From NCBI GenBank assembly GCA_947565915.1, contig CANOHY010000006.1, positions 1 to 63,568 on the forward strand: a DNA stretch of 63,568 nucleotides. Direction: 5' to 3'. This stretch comes from an uncultured Eggerthellaceae bacterium (GTDB lineage: Bacteria; Actinomycetota; Coriobacteriia; Coriobacteriales; Eggerthellaceae). Below, one piece after another: positions 9,017 through 17,496 of this stretch (its first letter is position 1; each line of letters opens with the position of its first letter). The position numbers and the translations under genes were made by a program. Under the pieces are notes generated by a model that saw nothing but the letters and a program-made list of their open reading frames with translations, ran no database searches and had not been told where the DNA came from.

Positions 9017-9487
9017 ATGACAGCCGACCAAAGCAACAGCGTGCAGGGCACGAGCTCGGCCGAAAAGCTGCTCGAGGCATGGCTTGAAGCCACCACGGCT
9101 ATCCATAATCGGCGTTTCGTATCGGAGCTCACCTACAACGAATCGGTGATCTGCAGGCTGCTGGTCGAAGACTGGCGAGAAGGCGGCGAAGGCCTCACCG
9201 CTGCCGCGTTATGCCGTGCCACGCTGATGCAGAAGAGCCAGATGAACCGCACGCTCGCATCGTTGGAAACACGTCACCTGATAGAAAGGCGCCCGTCGCC
9301 GAGCGATCGACGCAGCCAGCTGGTCACGATTGACCCCAGCCACATGCACCAGTTCCAAAAGCAGCATGGCGACATCATCGCATTCGTGGAGAAGGTGGAG
9401 CAGGGCTTGGGGGCAAAGCGCACTCATGAAGTTACCAAGGCGCTCGCCGAGCTCGCGCAATGCGTACGCCAGCTGAGCGGCGCCTAG
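9017..9487 (+). CDS. MarR-family transcriptional regulator
   Basis: This 156-residue winged-helix protein has a MarR core. Helices around LTYNESVICRLLVEDW are followed by a recognition region (LCRATLMQKSQMNRTLASLE) and a beta-wing with the typical RRPSPSDRRSQLVTID pattern (conserved D-x-R-R). It is probably a dimeric ligand-responsive repressor. It is divergent from the Fe-ADH/ALDH fusion, which is its most likely target. AAGAGGA precedes the ATG by about 10 bases. Confidence 0.9.
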   Translation: MTADQSNSVQGTSSAEKLLEAWLEATTAIHNRRFVSELTYNESVICRLLVEDWREGGEGLTAAALCRATLMQKSQMNRTLASLETRHLIERRPSPSDRRSQLVTIDPSHMHQFQKQHGDIIAFVEKVEQGLGAKRTHEVTKALAELAQCVRQLSGA

Positions 9488-9500
9488 GAGGACAAGGCAA

Positions 9501-10061
9501 TTACCTATGCGCAGCAGCCACCTTCGAGCGATCCACGCGGTTTCGCCATTCGATGATAAGGTCGCCTACGCCGTTGAGCACCATGATGGCCCCCAGCACG
9601 TAGATGAACATGAGCGTGGTCTCGAAGGGGTTCGCCACTATCACGATGCCGCCGATGGCTACCATGGCGCCAATCACCAACCCCACGATCCACGAATTAC
9701 CGCCGAAGGTGCGCAGCTCGAACGAGCGAACAGCGCTCACAACACCGCAAAGCACCAGCACGATGCCCAAAATGAGCGATAGAAGGCTTGCAACCGCTTG
9801 CGGGAAGATGAACACGATGGCGGCCAGCACGCACATGAACACGCCGGTGGTGAGCACTGCCGGGGATTTGTACGATTGGCTGGACTTGCGAGCGTAGCCG
9901 ATGAGCGACGCAATGCCTGAAATCGCAAATATGGCCCCGAGCAAATACACGATAGCAGTTACCGTGACCCCAGGCCAGAACAGTATGAACAGCCCGCCTA
10001 CGATGAACACGATGGCCTGAACGAGCATGTTCGACCTCGCAACCTCCAGAAACGACTTCAT
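9501..10061 (-). CDS. HdeD-family membrane protein (DUF308)
   Basis: This 186-residue protein consists of six hydrophobic segments in three pairs, each with the weak internal repeat 'G-x-lxxlxPx-xxxxlxxllGxxllxxG' characteristic of HdeD/DUF308 proteins. The family is linked to acid or general stress, but the mechanism is not known. It ends in a short basic tail (RNRVDRSKVAAAHR). GAGGGGG lies upstream of the ATG. It stands alone, convergent with marR with only 13 bases between the stops. Confidence 0.85.
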   Translation of the reverse strand: MKSFLEVARSNMLVQAIVFIVGGLFILFWPGVTVTAIVYLLGAIFAISGIASLIGYARKSSQSYKSPAVLTTGVFMCVLAAIVFIFPQAVASLLSLILGIVLVLCGVVSAVRSFELRTFGGNSWIVGLVIGAMVAIGGIVIVANPFETTLMFIYVLGAIMVLNGVGDLIIEWRNRVDRSKVAAAHR

Positions 10062-10346
10062 GGTATTCCCCCTCTCCGTACTTCATCGCCGCTTCGAAGC
10101 ACCCGCGACGACGATCGCGGCTTCGATTCACCCTCATGCTAGACGATGTCGCCAAACTCAGAGAAAGCCGCATGTCGTCTGATGACGTATCGTTTCTCAT
10201 CCGAGCCACTTCGGTAACCGGCGCCAGCAGAGAGTCCTCGGCCGCATGCAAAGCTAACCGCAACGGTTGCTCAACACCTTGGCCAGCACATGCCCAAGCT
10301 CGCTTGTTGCGTTTAAGCTCGAAACATGCACGAGCATCGAGGCATC
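10062..10346. other. Divergent intergenic region between hdeD-like and ion-channel genes
   Basis: These 285 bases hold no convincing gene. I see an imperfect inverted repeat around 10096-10127 (CGAAGC ... GCTTCG arms) and must assume promoters for both flanking genes, though no clear -35/-10 pair stands out. Confidence 0.4.
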
Positions 10347-11324
10347 ATGGCAAAGCGATCTGCTTCCACAAGCGGTCTGTCGCCCTTCAAGCGACAGACG
10401 TTCTATGCCCTGGAGAACCCGCGCCGAGCTAAAAGCGTGGCCAGGGTAATAGGCATTGCCCTGTTCTGCCTCATCTTACTCAATGCCACCCTGGTGTTCG
10501 TCTCAGCCCAACCAGGCCTCGACCCGCTTGCCGCGAACGTGATAAACGGCTTCTACCGCTTCTCCACCGCATGCTTCGCGATAGAGTACATCTGCCGCAT
10601 CTGGATTGCCAACGTCGTCTTCCCCGATGTGTCGCCACCACGTGCGCGTCTTCGCTACATCTGCTCGCCGCTCGGAATCATCGACTTGCTCTCGTTTCTG
10701 CCCAACGTGATCGCATGGTTCTTCTACATACCCGTGGACCTGCGCAGCACCATCAACCTGTTGCGGCTCGTGCGCCTGCTGAAGATATCGCGCTACATGC
10801 GAGGATTGCGCACCATCGGGCGCGTGCTGAAGCGGCGCCGCCACGAGATAACGGCATCGGTGCTGGTGATCGTGCTGCTCATCGTGGTATCGAGCGTGAT
10901 CATGTACCAGATCGAGAACCCTGCCCAACCCGACAAGTTCAATAGCTTGTTCTCGGGCATCTATTGGGCCGTCACCACCGTGACGGGAACAGGCTATGGC
11001 GACCTCGTCCCCATCACCGTGCCAGGACGGCTGGTAGGGTCCATGATCATGTTCCTCTCAGTCATACTGGTGGCCATTCCCGGCGGCATCTTCTCTGCTG
11101 GATTCATCGCCGAATTCCAGAATGCAAAGCTGCGCCGCATCGAGAGAAACGTCAAGCACGATGCAGAGGAGGAGAGCCAGCAAGCCGAAGAGGAAAGCAG
11201 AGATGCCAACAAAGATAGCAAGGGCGATGGCGGTGGCGACGGCAGAGTCGAAGGCGACGGCAACAGAGACGGCGACGGCGATGACAGCAAGGACACCATC
11301 GCCAATAGCGATGGCTCATCATAG
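10347..11324 (+). CDS. Voltage-gated-type potassium/ion channel with charged glycine-rich tail
   Basis: This 325-residue protein has the six-segment Kv plan. S1-S3 lie at about residues 25-130, S4 is arginine-spaced (LLRLVRLLKISRYMRGLR), and S5 and the pore helix follow. The pore reads AVTTVTGTGYGDLVP, where most K+ channels have TTVGYGD: the Thr before the filter is Gly and the Val is Thr. S6 follows (GSMIMFLSVILVAIPGGIF). The last ~65 residues are a Glu/Ser-rich then Gly/Asp-repeat tail with no known domain. The ATG at 10347 is preferred over 10326 because of CGAGG just upstream. Selectivity for K+ is likely but not certain given the altered filter. Confidence 0.87.
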   Translation: MAKRSASTSGLSPFKRQTFYALENPRRAKSVARVIGIALFCLILLNATLVFVSAQPGLDPLAANVINGFYRFSTACFAIEYICRIWIANVVFPDVSPPRARLRYICSPLGIIDLLSFLPNVIAWFFYIPVDLRSTINLLRLVRLLKISRYMRGLRTIGRVLKRRRHEITASVLVIVLLIVVSSVIMYQIENPAQPDKFNSLFSGIYWAVTTVTGTGYGDLVPITVPGRLVGSMIMFLSVILVAIPGGIFSAGFIAEFQNAKLRRIERNVKHDAEEESQQAEEESRDANKDSKGDGGGDGRVEGDGNRDGDGDDSKDTIANSDGSS

Positions 11325-11429
11325 CGAAATCAGCTAGCTCGTCTCAAAAAACTTGCGCTACATATCGCGAAAATGCCTATCATGATTCCCGTTCGCAAGC
11401 ACCAAGGGAAACGAAGGAAGGCACAGGCC

Positions 11430-11984
11430 GTGAGCGAACCATGCTCGCAAGCAACGCGCGATCTGCTCGAACGGCTACTGGCCGCCCACGAGGCATGGTT
11501 CGATGTGTCGAAGGACTACGCCTTCGCGGGACGCACATGGCCGGGCTACGCGGAGTTCCATTCGCAAGCCGAAAAGTACGTGCTGGTCAAACGTGCGAAA
11601 CTTTGGGGAGCCAATGTGCATGAGTACCTCTTCTTCGAAACCGTGCCCTTGCTTGATGCGACCATGCTGGAAGACCTCGTCGACTTCATGACCACCGAGG
11701 CTCTGGCGAAGGTGGACCTCGTGCCCGACCACATGACGTCCTACCTCTCGCTGGTGGTCCTGGCTGATGCCGCGAGCCCCGAGGCAGCGAAGCTCGCGCA
11801 AAAGGCGCGCTTTCGCAAGAATTACCGCCTGGGGCTGCAAGGTTGGGCCGACCTGCGCGTGGCGGTGGTGGATGTTGGGGCTGCGAAGGTATATGCGAAT
11901 GCCAGGGGACGAGAGTTGATGCCAACTCTCTTGGCTCATGCGAACATGGAGGCGCATGAGCCAAGCGAAGCAATGCGGAGCTGA
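11430..11984 (+). CDS. Conserved hypothetical protein, possible DUF8052-like
   Basis: This is a 184-residue soluble protein that I cannot place in a characterised family. It is mostly helical, with phrases such as AHEAWFDVSKDYAFAGRTWPGYAEFHSQAEKYVLVKRAKLWG and the middle YLFFETVPLLDATMLEDLVDFM. The central part resembles small 'phosphoadenosine/DUF8052'-like hypothetical proteins of anaerobes, but this is a memory match only. The GTG at 11430 is preferred because AAGGAAGG precedes it by 8 bases; an ATG at 11373 has no ribosome site. It stands between the channel gene and cstA. Confidence 0.7.
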   Translation: MSEPCSQATRDLLERLLAAHEAWFDVSKDYAFAGRTWPGYAEFHSQAEKYVLVKRAKLWGANVHEYLFFETVPLLDATMLEDLVDFMTTEALAKVDLVPDHMTSYLSLVVLADAASPEAAKLAQKARFRKNYRLGLQGWADLRVAVVDVGAAKVYANARGRELMPTLLAHANMEAHEPSEAMRS

Positions 11985-12090
11985 TGGCTGGCACAACCGG
12001 CTAGCAAGTCAAGCTGGCGCGCAATCCCAGCTCCCGCAGCGCGCTCGCTCTTTGGCCCGAGGCCCTTCGGGGCAGGAAGAAGAATGCAAC

Positions 12091-13905
12091 GTGAACGCAA
12101 TGCTCATACTGCTCGTCTCCATAGTGGTGCTCGTGCTGGGCTACATCTTCTATGGCGGATGGCTGGCCAAGCAGTGGGGCGTGAAGCCCGATAGGCCCAC
12201 GCCTGCTCATCAGTTCGAAGACGGCAAGGACTACGTGCCCGCGCCTCCCTATGTGGTGCTCGGGCACCACTTCTCATCCATCGCTGGCGCTGGACCCATC
12301 AACGGGCCCATCCAAGCAGCCATCTTCGGCTGGGTTCCTGTGCTGCTGTGGGTCCTCATCGGCGGCATCTTCTTCGGTGCCATGCACGACTTCGGCGCCC
12401 TGTTCGCCTCCATCAGGCACAAGGGCAAGACGCTTGCCACCGTGATCGCAGCCAACATCGACGAGACCGCAAAGAAGCTGTTCTGCGTGTTCGCCTACCT
12501 CACGCTCATTTTGGTTGTGGCCGCCTTCGCCTCCATCGTGGCGGGCACGTTCGCCGTCGTTGCCGTGCCAGCCGACGCCGCCGCTGCCGCCACCGTGCAG
12601 GTCACTAACCTTGCGAACATGCGCACGGCCATGATCTCGGTGCTGTTCATCGTTGCTGCGGTCATCTTCGGGTTGGCTACGCGCGGACGCAAGATTCCCA
12701 CTGCCGTGAACATCGTCGTGACCATCGTCATCATCGTCGCCGTGGTGGCCATAGGGTTCAACCTACCAGTGATTGCCCTCGACAACACCACCTGGATGGT
12801 GCTCGTGGGCCTTTACATCCTGGTTGCCTCGGTCACGCCTGTCTGGATTCTACTGCAGCCACGCGACTACCTTTCCAGCTACCTGCTGTATGCCATGATC
12901 ATCTTGGCCCTGATCGGCATCATCGGTGCGGGCATCATGGGGGTCAACACCAACCTGGACATCCCGGCATTCGCGGGCTTCCAAGCTGCCAGCGGCACCT
13001 CGAAGGTGGCCACGAGCGGGTTTTTGTTCCCGGCGTTGTTCATCACCATCGCCTGCGGCGCCATCTCGGGCTTCCATAGCTTGGTTGCCTCGGGCACCAC
13101 GTCCAAGCAGCTCGACCGCGAATCCCAGGCTCAACCTATCGCCTATGGCGGCATGCTGCTAGAGTGCCTGGTAGCTGTGATTTCGCTTTGTGCTGTCGGC
13201 TTCGCCTTCAGCGGCTACATGGACGGCACGTTCGCATCGCCCACCCAGGTGTTCGCAAGCGGCCTCTCAGGCATGCTGGGCACCATTCCGGGACTGGGCA
13301 ACGTGAGCGAGCTTGCCTACGCGCTGCTGGTGCTGGCTGTGTCGGTGTTCTGTCTCACTTCGCTCGACACCGCCACGCGCCTGGCGCGTTACATGTTTCA
13401 AGAGCTCTTCACGCCCAGCGGCGTGTCGCCGGAAAACGTGACCGGCTGGCGCAAGGTGCTCATCAACCCCTGGGTAGCCACGCTGATCACCGTGGTGCTG
13501 GGCGTTGGCCTGGGCATGACGGGTTATCAGTTGGTATGGCCGCTGTTCGGTGCAGCCAACCAGCTGCTGGCAGCCTTGGGACTGCTTGCGGTGTGCGCTT
13601 GGCTGGGCAATGCCGGGCGCAACAACAAGATGTTCTACATTCCCATGGCGTTCATGCTGATGGTCACGCTCACGTCGCTGGTCATGACCTCGTGGGCGAA
13701 GATCTCGGGCCTTTTGGGCGGCGCTGTCACGCTGGCCAACGTGCTGCAGCTGATCATCGCCATCTTCCTGATCGTGCTTGCAATCGTGTTAGCTGTGAAG
13801 GGAGTCAAGGTGATCTTCTCCGACAAGAAGAAGGACATCATGACCGAACCTGTAGGCAAGCCTGTCCCGGAAGACCCCGAGATCAGCCAGCCTCTCGACT
13901 TTTAA
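12091..13905 (+). CDS. cstA: CstA-family carbon-starvation protein / peptide or pyruvate transporter
   Basis: This 604-residue membrane protein has about 16 hydrophobic segments and CstA landmarks. These include LGYIFYGGWLAKQWGV at the N-terminus, HHFSSIAGAGPINGPIQA near residue 58, GGIFFGAMHDFGALFASIRHKG, the FHSLVASGTTSKQL motif in the middle, and LFGAANQLLAALGLL late. CstA proteins take up peptides or pyruvate, usually under carbon limitation. The GTG at 12091 is chosen because AGGAAGA lies 10 bases upstream. The gene is single and ends in a strong terminator. Confidence 0.93.
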   Translation: MNAMLILLVSIVVLVLGYIFYGGWLAKQWGVKPDRPTPAHQFEDGKDYVPAPPYVVLGHHFSSIAGAGPINGPIQAAIFGWVPVLLWVLIGGIFFGAMHDFGALFASIRHKGKTLATVIAANIDETAKKLFCVFAYLTLILVVAAFASIVAGTFAVVAVPADAAAAATVQVTNLANMRTAMISVLFIVAAVIFGLATRGRKIPTAVNIVVTIVIIVAVVAIGFNLPVIALDNTTWMVLVGLYILVASVTPVWILLQPRDYLSSYLLYAMIILALIGIIGAGIMGVNTNLDIPAFAGFQAASGTSKVATSGFLFPALFITIACGAISGFHSLVASGTTSKQLDRESQAQPIAYGGMLLECLVAVISLCAVGFAFSGYMDGTFASPTQVFASGLSGMLGTIPGLGNVSELAYALLVLAVSVFCLTSLDTATRLARYMFQELFTPSGVSPENVTGWRKVLINPWVATLITVVLGVGLGMTGYQLVWPLFGAANQLLAALGLLAVCAWLGNAGRNNKMFYIPMAFMLMVTLTSLVMTSWAKISGLLGGAVTLANVLQLIIAIFLIVLAIVLAVKGVKVIFSDKKKDIMTEPVGKPVPEDPEISQPLDF

Positions 13906-13918
13906 AGAGACTCGACTT

Positions 13919-13952
13919 GCGAGGGCCCTCAGTTACCAGGGCCCTCGCTTTT
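13919..13952 (+). terminator. Rho-independent terminator after cstA
   Basis: A perfect 11-bp GC-rich stem (GCGAGGGCCCT with AGGGCCCTCGC), an 8-base loop and TTTT. Confidence 0.92.
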
Positions 13953-14001
13953 CGAGAAGAAAGGGCAATCGCGCTTGCGCTCAGAAAAGACGAAACGCTT
14001 G

Positions 14002-14760
14002 TCAAGAGATGAGGTCGTAGGCGATCTTCACGAAGAAGACGATGAGCACCACCAGCATGAGCGGCTTGACCACTGCGGCCCCGCGCGACGAGAACAAGCT
14101 CGCGCCCAAGTAATTGCCCACGATGTTGAAGGCGCCAGCAGCAAGGCCAAGGGGCACCAGCACCTTCCCGTTGATCAGGAACATCACGAGCGCCGACACG
14201 TTCGTCGCCAAGTTGATGGCCTTAGTGGTGCCGTTCGCCAACGTCAGCTTCATGTGCACCACACCGTTCAGCAGCAGAATGAGAAAAGTGCCCGTACCGG
14301 GCCCGTACATGCCATCGTATATGCCCATGGCGAAGGCGACCAGCACGCCGAGCGCCATGGTCTTGCTGAGCGAAAAGGCGCTTTCCCCCTCGACGGAAAG
14401 CGAATGGGGGCGCAACACGAAGAAAGCCACAAAAGGGAGCACTGCCAGCATGATCCATGCGAATACGCCCTCGGGCACGAGCAACGCCAGCGCAGCACCA
14501 GTCGAGCCACCCACGAGCGCTCCCACAACACAGGGCAGCGCAATCCTCCATTTGATATAGCCAGCCCGCGCGAAGCGCCACGTAGCTATGGCTGTACCCA
14601 TGCTAGAGCTCAGCTTGTTGGTGGCAATCGCCGCATGAGGCGAAATGCCCGCCACGAAGAAGGCCGGCAGCGATATGAGCCCTCCTCCGCCGGCGATGGC
14701 GTCAACTATGCCCGCTAGGAATGCGAAGGGGCACACTATGGCGAAGACGATGGGATCCAT
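14002..14760 (-). CDS. TauE/SafE (TSUP) family anion exporter
   Basis: This 252-residue membrane protein has about eight hydrophobic segments. It carries the paired TSUP motifs: GIVDAIAGGGGLISLPAFF near residue 16 and YDGMYGPGTGTFLILLL in the second half. The family moves sulfite, sulfonates or other organic anions across the membrane. The ATG at 14760 gives the normal family length; a longer reading adds a Lys/Arg-rich N-terminus with no family match. No strong ribosome site is visible before it, so the start is the weak point. No sulfur genes adjoin it, so the substrate is not clear. Confidence 0.87.
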   Translation of the reverse strand: MDPIVFAIVCPFAFLAGIVDAIAGGGGLISLPAFFVAGISPHAAIATNKLSSSMGTAIATWRFARAGYIKWRIALPCVVGALVGGSTGAALALLVPEGVFAWIMLAVLPFVAFFVLRPHSLSVEGESAFSLSKTMALGVLVAFAMGIYDGMYGPGTGTFLILLLNGVVHMKLTLANGTTKAINLATNVSALVMFLINGKVLVPLGLAAGAFNIVGNYLGASLFSSRGAAVVKPLMLVVLIVFFVKIAYDLIS

Positions 14761-14931
14761 CACGGCGTTCGGTTTCTCGTTCGGTTTCTTACTCGACTTC
14801 TTGGTTCGGTTCGCTCTTGAGCTCTCGCTCAGCTTCTCGATTCTGCGCCAGCCCGCATCTTGCCCCGGTGCGCAGCATCGAATCAACCGTGACCAGTATC
14901 GCTCATAGCGGGCGAAGATGCGCCCTATTCG

Positions 14932-16236
14932 TCACAATATGTTGATGATCATGGTGATGCTGATCGAATTCACGAAGTCGGCATACATGCTGCCGATGAT
15001 GGGCACGATGAAGAAGGCCTTCACCGATGGCCCGTATTTGTCGGTGATGGCCTGCATGTTCGCCATGGCATTCGCAGTAGCTCCCAAACCGAAGCCACAA
15101 CTGCCCGCCGTAAGCACGGCCGCATCGTAGTCGGCGCCCATCGCGTTGAATATGACATAGCGCGCGAATAGAGCCATGAAGGCAATCTGGCAACTCAGCA
15201 GCACCAGCATGGGAATAGCCAAGTCGGCCAGCTGCCAAAGCTCTAAGCTCACCATGGCAATGCCCAGGAACAGCGAAAGCGAGATGTCGCCAATCTTGGC
15301 TATTTCGCCAGTGGGAGTCTCGAACCAGTGCGAATACTCGCTTAAGTTGCGCATGACCGCAGCAGCTACCATTGCGCCGATGTACACGGGGAAGGTGAGG
15401 CCCGTAAGCGACAGTGCATACGACACCAGTGTTCCCAAGCCCATGGCGATGGCCAGCTGGTAGACCGCCGGCGCATAGCGAGCAGCCTCTTCGTGCAACG
15501 TGCCCTTGCCATCGGCGTCTGAGCCAGTGTCACCGTGCCCGGCGCTACTCGGCCGATTGCCGTCCACGCTGCGCCCTTCGCTGTCGCACTTGCCCACGCA
15601 CTCGCCTTCGCCCTTGCTTTCACTTTCGCCGATGTCGTAGTTATCCCCGCGAACCTGGGTGCGCAGCAAGTTCTTCCGCACTACCAAATGGCGCCCCAGT
15701 GGACCGCCCAGAAGCGAGCCGGAAACCAGCCCGAATGTCGCAGCAGCGGTTGCAACCGTGGTGGCGCCCTCCACGCCCATGCCCTCGAGCACCGGCCCGA
15801 AAGCAGCCGCTGTTCCCGGGCCACCCACCAGCGCAATCGAGCCAGTGCCCAATCCCAACAGCGGATCAACGCCCAGCAGCTGCGACACGCCCACGGCAAT
15901 CAGGTTCTGCAACTCGGTCAGGCCCAACACCAGCACCATCAAGATCACGATGCCCTTGCCGCCGCTCTTGAGCACGCGCACGTTGGCCTCGAAGCCCACC
16001 GATGCGAAGAAGATCACCATGAAGAAGGTTTTCAGCGTCTCGTCAAAGGAAACCTGCACCACTCCGGCTACGTAAAGCGCGCAGGTAACGATGGCGAAGA
16101 CGAGCCCTCCGATAAGCGGCGAAGGTATGCAGAACCTATCGAGGACGCGCACATGCGCCTTGATCTTCTCGCCCACGAGCAGCGCGACCACCGCGATGCC
16201 GAGCGTCTGATACATGTCGATGGACAGTTCTCCCAC
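14932..16236 (-). CDS. gltS: GltS-family sodium/glutamate symporter
   Basis: This 434-residue transporter has two mirrored halves. Each holds the GltS reentrant-loop motif: GLGTGSIALVGGPGTAAAFGP in the first half and TAGSCGFGLGATANAMANM in the second. ATFGLVSGSLLGGPLGRHLV ends the first half as in E. coli GltS. Between the halves lies a hydrophilic linker of about 45 residues rich in Gly, Asp, Ser and Glu, much longer than usual and with one Cys pair (CVGKC). The GTG at 16236 is chosen because AAGGGG stands 5 bases upstream and the alignment with GltS starts there. It probably imports glutamate with Na+. Confidence 0.9.
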   Translation of the reverse strand: MGELSIDMYQTLGIAVVALLVGEKIKAHVRVLDRFCIPSPLIGGLVFAIVTCALYVAGVVQVSFDETLKTFFMVIFFASVGFEANVRVLKSGGKGIVILMVLVLGLTELQNLIAVGVSQLLGVDPLLGLGTGSIALVGGPGTAAAFGPVLEGMGVEGATTVATAAATFGLVSGSLLGGPLGRHLVVRKNLLRTQVRGDNYDIGESESKGEGECVGKCDSEGRSVDGNRPSSAGHGDTGSDADGKGTLHEEAARYAPAVYQLAIAMGLGTLVSYALSLTGLTFPVYIGAMVAAAVMRNLSEYSHWFETPTGEIAKIGDISLSLFLGIAMVSLELWQLADLAIPMLVLLSCQIAFMALFARYVIFNAMGADYDAAVLTAGSCGFGLGATANAMANMQAITDKYGPSVKAFFIVPIIGSMYADFVNSISITMIINIL

Positions 16237-16573
16237 GATATCCCCTTGCACCCAGCGATGCGCCCCGCGCATCAACAGGCTCGTTGCCAAAAGCACGCAG
16301 AGTACCCGTAGCCGCCAAAAGGCAGCACTGAAGCGGGACACGAGAATCATCGCCCAAGCGGCAGCGCATGTTGGCAATTCCATTTGGTTCGTTTTCGCCT
16401 TGTTGGAGTTTGCTCGCCAAGCCTCAACCGAACCGTTGAGAACACGTAGCCATCTCCCTTGAGTGCCTCAGCGAACACGGCGTTCGCACAAGCCGGACGA
16501 GTGCGATAATGAAGCAGCACGCAAGAAATGCGACGAAACCCTCAGAGGATTTGCTGCACCGAGGAGGCGCACC

Positions 16574-17320
16574 ATGAGCGAGGTCGAAGAGCTCCAAGCC
16601 ATCTTGAAAGACGCACCGGCCGATTCCATCGTGTTCTTTGGAGGCGCAGGCGTTTCCACCGAAAGCGGGATTCCCGACTTCCGCAGCCCCGATGGGCTCT
16701 ACGCGCAAAAGTACCACTACCCTCCCGAAACCATGATCTCGCGCTCGTTCTTCGATAGCCACCTGCCCGAATTCTTTGACTTCTACTTCGACCGCATGAT
16801 CTACGAGGGAGCAAAGCCCAACCAGGCGCATCGCAAGCTCGCCCAGCTGGAGGACGAAGGCAAGCTGATATCGGTGGTTACGCAGAACATCGATGGACTG
16901 CATCAGGCAGCTGGCAGCAAGAACGTGCGCGAACTGCACGGCTCGGTGCTGCGCAACTACTGCATGGACTGCGGCGGCTTCTTTGGCCTCGATGACATGC
17001 TGGAGCTGCGCCGCATGGCGCAGGCCGATGGCGGCGATGGCGTGCCGCGCTGCCCTCAGTGTGGCGGCGTGGTGAAGCCCGATGTGGTGCTCTACGAGGA
17101 ATCGCTCGACTCCGACGTGCTGGAAGCCGCCATGCGCGACATCTCCCGCGCCAACACCTTGGTAGTGGCTGGCACCTCGTTAGTGGTGAACCCGGCAGCC
17201 TCGCTCATCCGCTTCTTCAACGGCGACCACTTGGCCATCGTTAACCTCTCCCCCACCCCGGCCGACAGCATGGCCGACATCGTGGTGGCGCGCCCCATCG
17301 GCGAGGTCTTCGACTTCTAG
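16574..17320 (+). CDS. cobB: Sir2-family NAD-dependent protein deacylase
   Basis: This 248-residue sirtuin has the NAD-binding GAGVS (residues ~24-28), GIPDFRS, TQNID (~103-107) and catalytic His in ELHGS. A zinc ribbon has two Cys pairs (CMDC and CPQC). GTSLVVNPA and a C-terminal NLSPT loop also fit. It removes acetyl or other acyl groups from protein lysines using NAD+, which suits an organism rich in acyl-CoA enzymes. The ATG at 16574 follows GAGGAGG by 7 bases. It is a single gene, convergent with thiC. Confidence 0.95.
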   Translation: MSEVEELQAILKDAPADSIVFFGGAGVSTESGIPDFRSPDGLYAQKYHYPPETMISRSFFDSHLPEFFDFYFDRMIYEGAKPNQAHRKLAQLEDEGKLISVVTQNIDGLHQAAGSKNVRELHGSVLRNYCMDCGGFFGLDDMLELRRMAQADGGDGVPRCPQCGGVVKPDVVLYEESLDSDVLEAAMRDISRANTLVVAGTSLVVNPAASLIRFFNGDHLAIVNLSPTPADSMADIVVARPIGEVFDF

Positions 17321-17376
17321 CTCATTAGGGAGTCAATGTCACATTAAAACCAAGGCGCGCATCGGCCTCAATGTGA

Positions 17377-17454
17377 CACGGCATTTCCGGAAACCAAAAA
17401 CGCAGAAATGGCCAAAGGCCATTTCGCAGCGTTTTGGCTTGAGGATTTGCCGTG
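17377..17454. terminator. Long bidirectional hairpin between sirtuin and thiC genes
   Basis: The outer arms CACGGCA/TGCCGTG enclose an inner near-perfect stem (GAAATGGCC AAA GGCCATTTC). It lies between two convergent genes, where it can stop transcription from both sides. The inner part (GCAGAAAT...ATTTCGCAGCG...TTTGGCTTGAGG) is faintly like the dispersed hairpin family in this window. A smaller inverted repeat (TGTCACATT/AATGTGACA) lies just to the left. Confidence 0.7.
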
Positions 17455-17496
17455 CACGTTGGGGCCGAGGGCGCCCGAAAGTTATACGAGCGAGGC

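Noticed and set aside
11160..11324. Frameshift or assembly error in the Gly/Asp tail of the channel
   Set aside because: The stop codon is in frame after a smooth acidic tail, and the codon pattern stays consistent. I kept it as a real tail with some doubt.
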